A stretch of 64,000 nucleotides of DNA. It comes from Lachnospiraceae bacterium UBA938. Lineage in GTDB: Bacteria > Bacillota > Clostridia > Lachnospirales > Lachnospiraceae. Under the pieces are notes generated by a model. It was not told where the DNA came from. It did not search any database and saw only the letters and a program-made list of their open reading frames with translations. The stretch is from NCBI GenBank assembly GCA_002293475.1, contig DBDG01000046.1, forward strand, positions 5,545-69,544, in the 5' to 3' direction. Below are positions 1-7,246 of this stretch, piece by piece (position 1 is the first letter of the stretch; each line of letters begins with the position of its first letter). Both the position numbers and the translations under genes were made by a program.

Positions 1-402
1 CTTCTCCAAAGGCAAACAGTTCCCTACTCTTATCTCCGCTTCCGGCCCGTTCATGACCTTCATGCCGTCCGTCAGCCCTTCCGGTGCCAAAATATACCGC
101 TTCTCCCCATCCGCATAACACAGCAGTGCTATATTTGCCGACCGGTTAGGATCATATTCAATCCCGATTACCGTAGCCGGTATCCCGTCTTTATTTCTCT
201 TAAAATCAATAATCCGATATTTCCTCTTAGCCCCGCCCCCACGGTGCCTAACCGTAATCTTTCCTTGATTATTACGTCCAGCCGTCTTCGACAAAGGTGC
301 ACACAACGACTTCTCCGGTGTCGTCTTCGTAATCTCCGAAAAATCCGAACCGGTCATCTGTCTTCTTGAAGGTGTATATGGGTTATAAGTCTTGATTCCC
401 AT
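1..402 (-). CDS. rplB: 50S ribosomal protein L2, N-terminal part (runs off window)
   Basis: The first 134 codons encode a protein starting MGIKTYNPYTPSRRQ, with TVRHRGGGAKRKYR and an RNA-binding N-terminal domain typical of L2, which organises 23S rRNA around the peptidyl transferase centre. The start ATG at 402 follows an AAAGGAG ribosome site. The gene is cut by the window edge, so the C-terminal half is not visible. It is the fifth gene of the S10 operon, but it is separated from rplW by an unusually long 260-bp structured spacer. Confidence 0.97.
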   Translation of the reverse strand, partial: MGIKTYNPYTPSRRQMTGSDFSEITKTTPEKSLCAPLSKTAGRNNQGKITVRHRGGGAKRKYRIIDFKRNKDGIPATVIGIEYDPNRSANIALLCYADGEKRYILAPEGLTDGMKVMNGPEAEIRVGNCLPLEK

Positions 403-662
403 GATTTTCTCCTTTCGGGTTTCTGTTACTGTTACTGCATATCTATCGTTCTATTTCTAATCGATGCTTCTATCAGATGAATCATTTATGAACCAATATC
501 TCAATATGATACCTATTCTTCATCTTGCCCATCCGATGCACTTCGCCCAAACTGCATCCAGTTAGTTGATGCACCCGGAAGAACGCCCCGCGTTCTTCCC
601 GTCGAAGCTTTAGTTACTCTTAGCCGCGGTCCTCTCGCAGCTTAGTGTAACTCTTCGACGTC
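403..662 (-). other. Structured spacer between rplW and rplB
   Basis: This 260-bp gap holds no gene, although rplW and rplB are normally only a few bases apart. Read on the minus strand it contains a two-part stem at 600-660 (arms 600-607/653-660 and 612-617/647-652), a perfect 9-bp hairpin at 577-599, and three alternating TGCATC/GATGCA blocks at 535-573 that can pair in two mutually exclusive ways. No U-run follows the hairpins, so they do not look like simple terminators. Confidence 0.7.
612..652 (-). repeat. Palindromic element, copy A (after rplW)
   Basis: This is an inverted repeat whose arms AGTTACTCTTAGC and its near-complement differ at two positions. In transcript sense it reads AGTTACACTAAGCTGCGA, a loop, then CTAAGAGTAACT. 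A clearly related copy lies at 2387-2422 just after rpsJ. An outer 8-bp stem (600-607/653-660) encloses this copy. It begins within 20 bases of the rplW stop. Confidence 0.65.
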
Positions 663-962
663 TTATAAGCCCGTAAAAATCTCGATATCCTTACTGTCCG
701 CCGTCAGCTGCACAATCGCCTTTTTGGTCTTAGCGGTCCGGCCTACGATATTGCCGCGCCGTTTCTTCTTGCCGTCATAATTCATGGTATTGACTTTCGA
801 TACCTTGGTTCCGGCAAACATTTTCTCCACAGCCTCTTTGATCTGGGACTTGTTGGCTTCCGGATGAACCAGAAAAGTATATTTCTTGTCGCCCATACCT
901 GCCATGCTCTTTTCGGTGATAACAGGTTTGAGGATTACGTCATAATATTGTAATGCTGCCAT
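663..962 (-). CDS. rplW: 50S ribosomal protein L23
   Basis: The 99-residue protein has the usual L23 length and fold signature, with YDVILKPVITEKS at the N-terminus and the basic loop GKKKRRGNIVGRTAKTKKA. L23 lines the exit of the peptide tunnel and docks trigger factor and SRP. The start ATG overlaps the rplD stop by one base, which indicates translational coupling in the S10 operon. A structured element begins right after its stop codon. Confidence 0.98.
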   Translation of the reverse strand: MAALQYYDVILKPVITEKSMAGMGDKKYTFLVHPEANKSQIKEAVEKMFAGTKVSKVNTMNYDGKKKRRGNIVGRTAKTKKAIVQLTADSKDIEIFTGL

Positions 963-1582
963 TATGCATACACCTCCTCGATTTTGGCGACCGCGTCCTT
1001 GGTAACGATCAGGGTATCGCCTCTTAAGATATCATACACATTAATTGTGTTGGTCAGCGCTGTTTTTATTTTCGGGATATTTCTTGCGCTCATTACCACG
1101 TTTTCATCCTTGTCAGCTAAAACCACCAAGGCTTTGCTTACTTTCAGGTTATCCATCACGGCTTTGAACTGCTTGGTTTTGATCTCATTGAATGCCAGCT
1201 CTTCCAAAACAATCAGCTTGTTTTCCTGAACCCGGCTGGTAAGGGCCGATTTGAGTGCCAGTCTTTTTTCCTTTTTATTGATCTTAAAACTGTAATCTCT
1301 CGGGGTGGGGGCAAATACGACACCGCCGCCTTTCCACTGGGGCGACCGGGTCGAACCTTGTCTGGCATGACCGGTGCCTTTCTGTCTCCAAGGCTTCCTT
1401 CCGCCGCCGGATACTTCCGCGCGGGTCTTGGCCTTCTGGGTTCCCTGACGATTGTTGGCAAGCTGCTGAACAACTGCCATGTGTACCAAATGTTCGTTTA
1501 TTTCGACTCCGAATACGGCATCGCTTAGCTCCATCTTGCCGACTTCTTTGCCTTCCATATTATAAACAGATACGTTTGCCAT
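962..1582 (-). CDS. rplD: 50S ribosomal protein L4
   Basis: The 206-residue L4 contains the conserved extended loop (RKPWRQKGTGHARQGSTRSP) that reaches into the peptide exit tunnel near the macrolide site. Length is normal. It lies 42 bp downstream of rplC and is coupled to rplW. In gamma-proteobacteria L4 autoregulates this operon through the S10 leader. Nothing in the sequence shows that mechanism here, and it is not established in Firmicutes. Confidence 0.98.
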   Translation of the reverse strand: MANVSVYNMEGKEVGKMELSDAVFGVEINEHLVHMAVVQQLANNRQGTQKAKTRAEVSGGGRKPWRQKGTGHARQGSTRSPQWKGGGVVFAPTPRDYSFKINKKEKRLALKSALTSRVQENKLIVLEELAFNEIKTKQFKAVMDNLKVSKALVVLADKDENVVMSARNIPKIKTALTNTINVYDILRGDTLIVTKDAVAKIEEVYA

Positions 1583-1624
1583 CTGAGTGGTCCTCCTTTC
1601 ATTCTGCGGAACTGCTTTCTATAT

Positions 1625-2308
1625 TTATACGGTAGCCTTAACCGTTTCTTTCACGGTCACTAATGCTTTTCTGGGGCCGGGTACCGCACCTTTTATCAAA
1701 AGAAGGTTTTTCTCGGCATCTACTCTTACCACTTCAAGATTCTGCACCGTAACTTTTACACAGCCCATGTGACCCGGCATGCCTTTTCCCTTAAAAACGC
1801 GGCTGGGAGAGGAGCAGGCACCATTGGAACCCTGATGACGATGGAACTTAGAACCGTGCGTCATGGGGCCGCGATGCTGGCCGTGTCGCTTGATCGCGCC
1901 TTGAAAACCCTTACCCTTCGATATGGCAGAGGCATCGATCTTATCTCCGACCACAAAAATATCCGCTTTGATTTCATTGCCAAGGGCATAATCCGTAGCG
2001 TTCTCAAACTTAAACTCTCTGATATAACGCTTGCAGGACACTCCCGCCTTTTCAAAGTGACCTTTCAAAGCCTTATTCACGCCATGTCGGCGAATCACTT
2101 CTTTCTTTCCGCTCTTATCTCTGTTGACGAGCTTTTCCTTCTTATCAACAAAACCGACCTGAACCGCACTATAACCGTCGTTTTCCGCCGTCTTGACCTG
2201 AGTCACGACACATGGCCCAGCTTGGAGCACGGTTACGGGAATCAAGGAACCGTCTTCATTGAAGATTTGAGTCATTCCGACTTTTGTTGCTAAAATAGCC
2301 TTTTTCAT
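1625..2308 (-). CDS. rplC: 50S ribosomal protein L3
   Basis: The 227-residue protein begins MKKAILATKVGMTQIF and carries the L3 signature RHGQHRGPMTHGSKFHR followed by GMPGHMG. L3 binds 23S rRNA near the peptidyl transferase centre. The start at 2308 is chosen over an in-frame ATG at 2353 because GGAGG sits 6-7 bases upstream and the family begins here. The protein is slightly longer than the usual 205-215 residues because of its C-terminal tail. Confidence 0.98.
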   Translation of the reverse strand: MKKAILATKVGMTQIFNEDGSLIPVTVLQAGPCVVTQVKTAENDGYSAVQVGFVDKKEKLVNRDKSGKKEVIRRHGVNKALKGHFEKAGVSCKRYIREFKFENATDYALGNEIKADIFVVGDKIDASAISKGKGFQGAIKRHGQHRGPMTHGSKFHRHQGSNGACSSPSRVFKGKGMPGHMGCVKVTVQNLEVVRVDAEKNLLLIKGAVPGPRKALVTVKETVKATV

Positions 2309-2386
2309 TTCTACCTCCATTTTTTCTACAGCGGCCCGGGCGAACCCGTGCATCTAGTAGGGGTGTAATTGTTTAAATCTCTTCTT

Positions 2387-2422
2387 AGTTATACTTAGGT
2401 TATTTCGCACCTTAGTCTAACT
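2387..2422 (-). repeat. Palindromic element, copy B (after rpsJ)
   Basis: The inverted repeat AGTTATACTTAGG / CCTTAGTCTAACT has two mismatches over 13-base arms and a 10-base loop. In transcript sense AAGAGTTAGACTAAGGTGCGA closely matches copy A (612-652). It overlaps the rpsJ stop codon. Both copies sit immediately downstream of a ribosomal gene in the same operon, so chance similarity is unlikely. Confidence 0.65.
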
Positions 2423-2749
2423 CTTGGCGGTTTTCGCGGTTTTCATCTTAATATCGATGTAAACGCCGACCGGCATTTCCAGTCTCTGCAGAGCATCTAC
2501 CGTCTTCGGGGTAGGGGTGATGATGTCGATCAGTCTTTTATGGGTCCTTTGTTCAAACTGCTCGCGGGAATCTTTGTATTTGTGAACCGCTCGTAAAATC
2601 GTGATGATTTCCTTCTTAGTAGGAAGGGGAACCGGTCCGCTTACCTGAGATCCGTTCTTTTTTACTGTCTCGATGATTTTTTTCGCAGATGCATCAACAA
2701 GCTGATGATCATATGCTTTGAGTGTAATCCTCATTACTTGACTTGCCAT
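2417..2749 (-). CDS. rpsJ: 30S ribosomal protein S10 (NusE)
   Basis: The 110-residue S10 begins MASQVMRITLKAYDHQ and contains GPVPLPTKKE and EQFEQRTHKRLID, all classic S10 motifs. S10 sits in the head of the 30S subunit and also acts as NusE in antitermination. The start at 2749 is supported by a GGAGGCG ribosome site about 8 bases upstream. The longer open frame to 2878 has no such site. It is the first gene of the S10 operon, with a promoter about 300 bases upstream. Confidence 0.98.
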   Translation of the reverse strand: MASQVMRITLKAYDHQLVDASAKKIIETVKKNGSQVSGPVPLPTKKEIITILRAVHKYKDSREQFEQRTHKRLIDIITPTPKTVDALQRLEMPVGVYIDIKMKTAKTAKS

Positions 2750-3044
2750 AAAAAAAGTCGCCTCCTTTTCGCACTTTTTGATATAAGTACGACAAGCGGT
2801 GACTGTACACTCTCCCGTGTGTGTCATGTATTGTGACAGAGCCAACTTCTTTCTCTGGTCCAACACCTGCATCAACACGTCGTTTCTGCGCTTTGGCAGA
2901 CATAGGTTTGTACAGTGACTTGCCGTCAGATTATAGCGCTAATCCTAATGATTAGCATTGACATTCGCTCCACGGAAAACCTGCCGCGCCTCTCGGCACT
3001 GCAGCAACCTCACGCTTCACAGCTATCATGTCACAGCAATAGGT

Positions 3045-3073
3045 AGTATACATGATAATTAGAACAGTTGCAA
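3045..3073 (-). promoter_or_regulatory. Sigma-A promoter of the S10 operon
   Basis: The minus strand reads TTGCAA, a 17-bp spacer, then TATACT. It is correctly placed upstream of rpsJ, with a predicted start near 3038. Confidence 0.75.
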
Positions 3074-3262
3074 GTACTTTTTTCATATTTTTGCATTTTG
3101 TTTCTATTAACCCTTTTCGGCTCTATGTTAAGACATTATAATGCGTCACGGAGATTTTCATTAGTGCAATATTCAAAAGCCATGAATTAACTTCGCTGTC
3201 CGAGAAGCCGATGAATGTCGGACTGAGGGATAGCCTTTAAAATAAATCGCCATATTCTTCCG

Positions 3263-3291
3263 TTGACACCCTGCATGGATTCGAATATAAT
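3263..3291 (+). promoter_or_regulatory. Sigma-A promoter of the DUF1015 gene
   Basis: A perfect TTGACA, 17-bp spacer and TATAAT lie 36 bp upstream of the start codon, followed by an AAGGAG ribosome site. Confidence 0.9.
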
Positions 3292-3327
3292 ATCCATACA
3301 TGAATTTACGATAAAGGAGATTCCCGA

Positions 3328-4575
3328 ATGCCCACGATTACCCCTTTCCGAAGTGTCCGGCCTGATAAAGAGCTGGCTAGTCGCGTTGCCGCGTTGCCTT
3401 ATGACGTGTATAGCCGCCAAGAAGCCTGTGAAGCCGTATCCAATGAACCTTTGTCTTTTTTACGGATTGACCGGGCGGAGATCGGCTTCCCGGATGACAT
3501 GGACATGTATGACGACCGTGTCTATGCCAGGGCAAAGACCCTCTTGGAAGAAATGATAGCTGACAAGACTTTTATAATAGAAGATAAACCTTGTTATTAT
3601 ATCTATGAACTGACCATGGAAGGACGCGCACAGACCGGGATCGTAGCCTGTTCTGCGGTATCGGATTATGAAAACGGACTGATTAAGAAACATGAGAACA
3701 CAAGAGCAGATAAGGAAGCTGACCGTATCCGCCATGTCGATACTACCAATGCGCACACCGGCCCTATTTTCTTAATATATCGCTCCCAGCAATTGATTAA
3801 TGACATCATCAAGAACACAAAGACCGCCGCCATGCCCGAATATGATTTCACTTCTGACGACGGGATTCGGCACCGGATCTGGGTGATTGATGATAGCCTA
3901 AACATTGCCGCGTTGCAACAGGTTTTTACCGCTATACCGTGTACATACATTGCCGACGGACACCATCGCTGTGCCTCTGCTGTCAAGGTGGGCATTGACC
4001 GAAGGGCAAAAAATGAATATCATACCGGTCTGGAAGAATATAACCGCTTTCTTTCCGTCTTATTTCCCGACGACCAATTATATATCATGCCCTATAACCG
4101 GGTGGTGGCCGACCTGAACGGCCTGGATGCTGATGCCTTTATTGACGCTGTGAAAGTAAACGGGTTTACCGTAGAATATGCCGGAACCGAGCCGCTTTCC
4201 CCGCCTCGGAGGGGTACTTTCGGTATGTATCTGGAAAACGGCTGGTATCTGCTGACCGCCGAAGAAAGCATCCTGTCCCGTGATCCTGTCGCCGGCCTAG
4301 ATGTTTCCCTCCTGCAGGATCATCTACTGAAACCAGTACTGGGAATTAACGATCCAAGGACCGATAAGCGTATTGATTTTGTCGGCGGTATCCGCGGTCT
4401 TAAGTTTCTAGAAGAGCGTGTGGCGGCGGATATGACGGTGGCCTTTTCCATGTATGCCACTTCGATTCAGGAATTGCTTGACGTAGCCGACGCCGGACAA
4501 CTGATGCCGCCCAAATCGACCTGGTTTGAGCCCAAGCTGCGCAGCGGGCTGTTCATACATATGCTTGAAGGATGA
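3328..4575 (+). CDS. DUF1015 family protein
   Basis: The 415-residue soluble protein begins with a proline-rich entry and carries the family hallmarks: an ALPYDVYS segment near residue 22, a KKHENTRADKE motif near residue 119 and an IADGHHRCASA motif near residue 210. DUF1015 proteins are widespread in Clostridia, often near serine biosynthesis genes, and have been linked to serine phosphorylation. No such genes lie here, so that role is only a possibility. The start has AAGGAG 7 bases upstream and a consensus promoter. It seems monocistronic or paired with the zinc-ribbon gene 63 bp downstream. Confidence 0.85.
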   Translation: MPTITPFRSVRPDKELASRVAALPYDVYSRQEACEAVSNEPLSFLRIDRAEIGFPDDMDMYDDRVYARAKTLLEEMIADKTFIIEDKPCYYIYELTMEGRAQTGIVACSAVSDYENGLIKKHENTRADKEADRIRHVDTTNAHTGPIFLIYRSQQLINDIIKNTKTAAMPEYDFTSDDGIRHRIWVIDDSLNIAALQQVFTAIPCTYIADGHHRCASAVKVGIDRRAKNEYHTGLEEYNRFLSVLFPDDQLYIMPYNRVVADLNGLDADAFIDAVKVNGFTVEYAGTEPLSPPRRGTFGMYLENGWYLLTAEESILSRDPVAGLDVSLLQDHLLKPVLGINDPRTDKRIDFVGGIRGLKFLEERVAADMTVAFSMYATSIQELLDVADAGQLMPPKSTWFEPKLRSGLFIHMLEG

Positions 4576-4638
4576 AGGTCGTTCCGATGGATATCCTACA
4601 TATGTATTTTAAATCTAAACAAGAGAGGTGTAACAAGT

Positions 4639-5028
4639 ATGTTTTGTGTTAAATGCGGATTGGAATTAGATAATACTGCGAATTTTTGCCCCAAATGCGG
4701 TTTTAAGGTTAATACGAATTCCCCGGAACACTCAATCAGGCTAAAATGCCAAGATTGCGGCGGAGAGTTAGCAATAGATGAAAAGCAGGAAGTCATGTGT
4801 TGCCCATACTGTGGATCCACAAGAAAGTTTTTCGTAAGCGACGAAGTTAAGATTGAAATGATTAAAGGTCAATCCCAAGTTGACATGATCCGAGCCACTG
4901 GGGATCTGGCTGAAAGAAAATGGGAACGAGAACGAATTAACAATAAAGATTTTTGGAAATTATATAGAAAATTTGTGATATCAATTATAATTTTCTTAGT
5001 TTTAATTCTTCTTATGACCTCAAAATAA
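4639..5028 (+). CDS. Double zinc-ribbon membrane-anchored protein
   Basis: The 129-residue protein has an N-terminal zinc ribbon (CxxC at residues 3/6 and 17/20) and a second one (37/40 and 55/58), then a charged helical stretch and one C-terminal membrane segment around residues 109-126. The layout suggests a tail-anchored protein with cytosolic zinc ribbons. Small proteins of this kind are common in Firmicutes and mostly uncharacterised. The GAGAGG-type ribosome site lies about 9 bases before the ATG. Confidence 0.75.
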   Translation: MFCVKCGLELDNTANFCPKCGFKVNTNSPEHSIRLKCQDCGGELAIDEKQEVMCCPYCGSTRKFFVSDEVKIEMIKGQSQVDMIRATGDLAERKWERERINNKDFWKLYRKFVISIIIFLVLILLMTSK

Positions 5029-5056
5029 GCCTATGGTTTATACATAGACTTACCGG

Positions 5057-5869
5057 TTATGCCTTGAATAAAGTACCGATCTGGATACCTTCTAAGATAT
5101 CCGGAATATTATATACCCGGTCGCCATTGGCAATGACCATGTCGATCCCGGCTTCCATGGCGATCTTGGCCGCCGCTATTTTCGTCACCATGCCGCCGGT
5201 GCCGACATTGGACTTGACGCCCTTCGCCATTTCCTCCAGTTCATGGTCGATCTGTCGGACACAATTAATAAAAACCGCATTCTCATTGACCCTCGGATCA
5301 TCTGTATACATGCCGTTGATATCCGTCAGCAGGATCAGCAGCTCCGCGTCCACTAGCTCGGCCACATATGCGGAAAGAGTATCATTGTCCCCAAAATTAT
5401 CGTTCTGAATCTCGTCTGTTGAGATTGCATCATTTTCATTCAGGATCGGAATCACTCCCATTTTTAGCAGTTGCTCCAGCGTCCGTTGAGTATTCATACG
5501 GGTAGACTCATTGGTAATGACATTTTTAGTGACCAATATCTGGGCGATCGTCTGGTTATACTCGGCAAACAGCTTCTGATATATCATCATCAACTGAGCC
5601 TGCCCGACTGCCGAACACGCTTGGGTGACTGCCAGCTCCTTGGGTCTTTCTTTGATGCCCAGCGCCTTGCGTCCCGCCCCCACGGCACCGGAAGAGACTA
5701 CGATCACTTCTTTATTACGGTTACGGATATCGGTCAAGACCCTGACGTATTTTTCCAGCTTAACTAGGTTGACATGCCCGGTTTCTGCATGGGTTATCGT
5801 TGAGGTGCCAATCTTGATAACCACCCTTTTCTTATTATTTATGTAACTTCTATCTATAATTGTGTCCAC
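5057..5869 (-). CDS. proB: Glutamate 5-kinase
   Basis: The 270-residue amino-acid kinase phosphorylates the gamma-carboxyl of glutamate, the first step of proline synthesis. It shows KIGTSTIT near residue 19, SSGAVGAGRK near 59 and the substrate motif NENDAIS near 144. It is the short form lacking the C-terminal PUA domain. The start is a GTG at 5869, since no suitable ATG precedes the KIG motif, and its ribosome site is weak. The partner proA is not adjacent, which is less usual. Confidence 0.93.
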   Translation of the reverse strand: MDTIIDRSYINNKKRVVIKIGTSTITHAETGHVNLVKLEKYVRVLTDIRNRNKEVIVVSSGAVGAGRKALGIKERPKELAVTQACSAVGQAQLMMIYQKLFAEYNQTIAQILVTKNVITNESTRMNTQRTLEQLLKMGVIPILNENDAISTDEIQNDNFGDNDTLSAYVAELVDAELLILLTDINGMYTDDPRVNENAVFINCVRQIDHELEEMAKGVKSNVGTGGMVTKIAAAKIAMEAGIDMVIANGDRVYNIPDILEGIQIGTLFKA

Positions 5870-6212
5870 TGCTTATATCCAGCCTTTCTGCTCTGATTGT
5901 ATGGCCGTCTTGGCCGAGTCCTTCTTCTTCAATCTGTCGGCACTCTGGCTCCGCCTGACCCATTTACATATTGTAGCACATGGGATTGTGCTCTGCAATG
6001 CTTTACGAATGTGGCTTTTCTTTTTCTTTACGAATGTGGCTTTTCTTTTTCTTTTTTTATATCCGGTTTTATGCGGTTTTAGTGCTTTAATCACCAAAAA
6101 GCCAAAAAAGCAGTTAAATGGTCGTTTTAGGCATTTTTATAGTTTTTATTAATATATTTTGCTACAATTAGTTAAGAAATCATTATATAAAAACAAAACT
6201 GGAGGAATCACC
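5870..6212. other. Intergenic region between proB and the XRE gene
   Basis: This 343-bp divergent gap contains no gene I can support. It includes a 25-bp perfect tandem duplication at 6002-6051 and T-rich plus-strand tracts. No promoter with both good boxes was found for either neighbour. Confidence 0.5.
6002..6051 (+). repeat. 25-bp tandem duplication
   Basis: The unit TTTACGAATGTGGCTTTTCT plus five more bases occurs twice head to tail without mismatch, at 6002-6026 and 6027-6051. It lies in noncoding DNA. Confidence 0.9.
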
Positions 6213-6410
6213 ATGATTATTTCATATGCTAAGTACAGTGCTTTATTGAAAGCCAAAAAAGTGAACTCTTATAACGTTTCCAAGGCTACCGGCATCCATC
6301 AGGCCACCTTGTCAGACTGGAAAACAGGCAGAAGCGCACCTAAATCAGATAAACTATATCTTTTAGCCAAATACTTTGGTGTTACCATGGAGTATTTTGT
6401 CGAAGAATAG
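6213..6410 (+). CDS. Small XRE-family HTH regulator
   Basis: The 65-residue protein is almost entirely a Cro/CI-type helix-turn-helix. NVSKATGIHQATLSDWKTGR near residues 20-40 is the recognition unit, and LAKYFGVTMEYFVEE closes the fold. The start at 6213 is chosen because GGAGG lies 8 bases upstream, and the longer open frame lacks such a site. Single-domain XRE proteins usually repress their own or neighbouring promoters. A seven-copy 13-bp tandem repeat begins 5 bases after the stop and could be relevant to its action, which is inference only. Confidence 0.9.
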   Translation: MIISYAKYSALLKAKKVNSYNVSKATGIHQATLSDWKTGRSAPKSDKLYLLAKYFGVTMEYFVEE

Positions 6411-6415
6411 GTTTT

Positions 6416-6515
6416 GTAGATTTAGGACGTAGATTTAGGACGTAGATTTAGGACGTAGATTTAGGACGTAGATTTAGGACGTAGATTTAGGACGTAGATT
6501 TAGGGCGTAGACTTA
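6416..6515 (+). repeat. 13-bp tandem repeat array, seven copies plus partial
   Basis: The unit GTAGATTTAGGAC is repeated six times exactly, then once with one change (GTAGATTTAGGGC), then a degenerate partial unit. Each unit carries stop codons, so it is not translated. It lies between the XRE gene and bioY with no spacers, which distinguishes it from CRISPR. Confidence 0.95.
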
Positions 6516-6571
6516 ATTAGGGAATTTGATGATGACTTAACCATTTTATTGTGCTAATATATAAACAAGAT

Positions 6572-6598
6572 TATTCTAGGCTGTTCTTTAACAGAATA
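6572..6598 (+). promoter_or_regulatory. Palindromic site upstream of bioY
   Basis: The nested inverted repeats TATTCT/AGAATA and CTGTT/AACAG (loop CTTT) lie about 30 bp before the bioY start. This could be an operator or a small leader hairpin. It does not match the biotin-repressor consensus well enough to name. Confidence 0.35.
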
Positions 6599-6626
6599 GA
6601 CACTATATATCAGAAGAGGAAGTTTC

Positions 6627-7196
6627 ATGGATACAACCCCGCCCCCCAAAACTGATGTCCGGAATATGACCCAAATTGCCCTGTGCATTACCGTTCTATG
6701 TGTTTCGTCCTATCTGGTCATACCATTGCCGTTTACTCCTATCGTACTGAGCCTCCATACTATTATGGTTAATCTGATCGGTCTCATCTTAAAACCGAAG
6801 TCGGCGGGATATGCGCTTGCTGTCTACCTGCTGATGGGTTTGGTCGGCCTGCCGGTTTACTCAAACGGAACTTCCGGTCCGGGAAAGCTGTTTGGTCCGG
6901 CAGGCGGGTTTTACTTTGGCTTCCTGATTGCAGTGACCGTTATCAGTCTACTTAAAGGCAAGAAAATTAATTTCTGGCGGTATGTACTGGTGACTACTGC
7001 CTTGGGCTTGCCGATTCAGCATGCCTGCGCGATACTGGTGATGTGTTTACATAACGGCTTCAATATTGCCGCTTCCGCAGCAACTGTATCATTTCCCTTT
7101 ATCCCCGGTGATATTGTGAAATGCGTTATTGCGTCCGCCCTTGGTATCGTGCTGAATAAAACTGTGCGGCCGGCCACGTCAGATTATAATACATAA
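6627..7196 (+). CDS. bioY: Biotin ECF transporter S component
   Basis: The 189-residue integral membrane protein has about six hydrophobic segments and the BioY signatures VIPLPFTPI near residue 31 and GPAGGFYFGF near residue 91. It captures biotin and works with the shared EcfA/EcfA'/EcfT energy module, which is not in the window. The ATG has GAGGAAG 5 bases upstream. No biotin synthesis genes are nearby, so the organism may scavenge biotin. Confidence 0.93.
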   Translation: MDTTPPPKTDVRNMTQIALCITVLCVSSYLVIPLPFTPIVLSLHTIMVNLIGLILKPKSAGYALAVYLLMGLVGLPVYSNGTSGPGKLFGPAGGFYFGFLIAVTVISLLKGKKINFWRYVLVTTALGLPIQHACAILVMCLHNGFNIAASAATVSFPFIPGDIVKCVIASALGIVLNKTVRPATSDYNT

Positions 7197-7246
7197 TTTT
7201 AGCCGCAGAAAGATTAATCCTGATCATCTCTACATTCTTACTTATA

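Larger units (their letters stand above)
2750..3327. other. Divergent regulatory region between rpsJ and DUF1015 gene
   Basis: The 578-bp gap has no credible gene. It holds a strong minus promoter (3045-3073) giving rpsJ a leader of roughly 290 nt, and a strong plus promoter (3263-3291). Within the leader is a short palindrome GCTAATC-CTAAT-GATTAGC at 2938-2956 next to a second minus -10-like TATAAT (2930-2935). Short open frames here lack ribosome sites and resemble nothing known. Confidence 0.7.

Noticed and set aside
984..2293. Open frames antisense to the rplD and rplC genes
   Set aside because: They are shadows of highly conserved ribosomal protein genes, lack ribosome sites and encode improbable sequences.
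2709..2903. Short frame overlapping the rpsJ start, beginning MSAKAQKRR
   Set aside because: No ribosome site, overlap with the S10 gene and leader, and no recognisable similarity.
2930..2956. TATAAT and palindrome in the S10 leader considered as the main promoter
   Set aside because: No acceptable -35 box at the right distance. The TTGCAA-N17-TATACT promoter upstream is clearly better.
6416..6515. Tandem 13-bp array considered as a CRISPR array
   Set aside because: Units are contiguous without spacers and much too short for CRISPR repeats. No cas genes are present.
6572..6598. Palindrome before bioY considered as a BirA operator
   Set aside because: It does not match the known BirA operator spacing or sequence well, so it was only listed as an unnamed palindrome.
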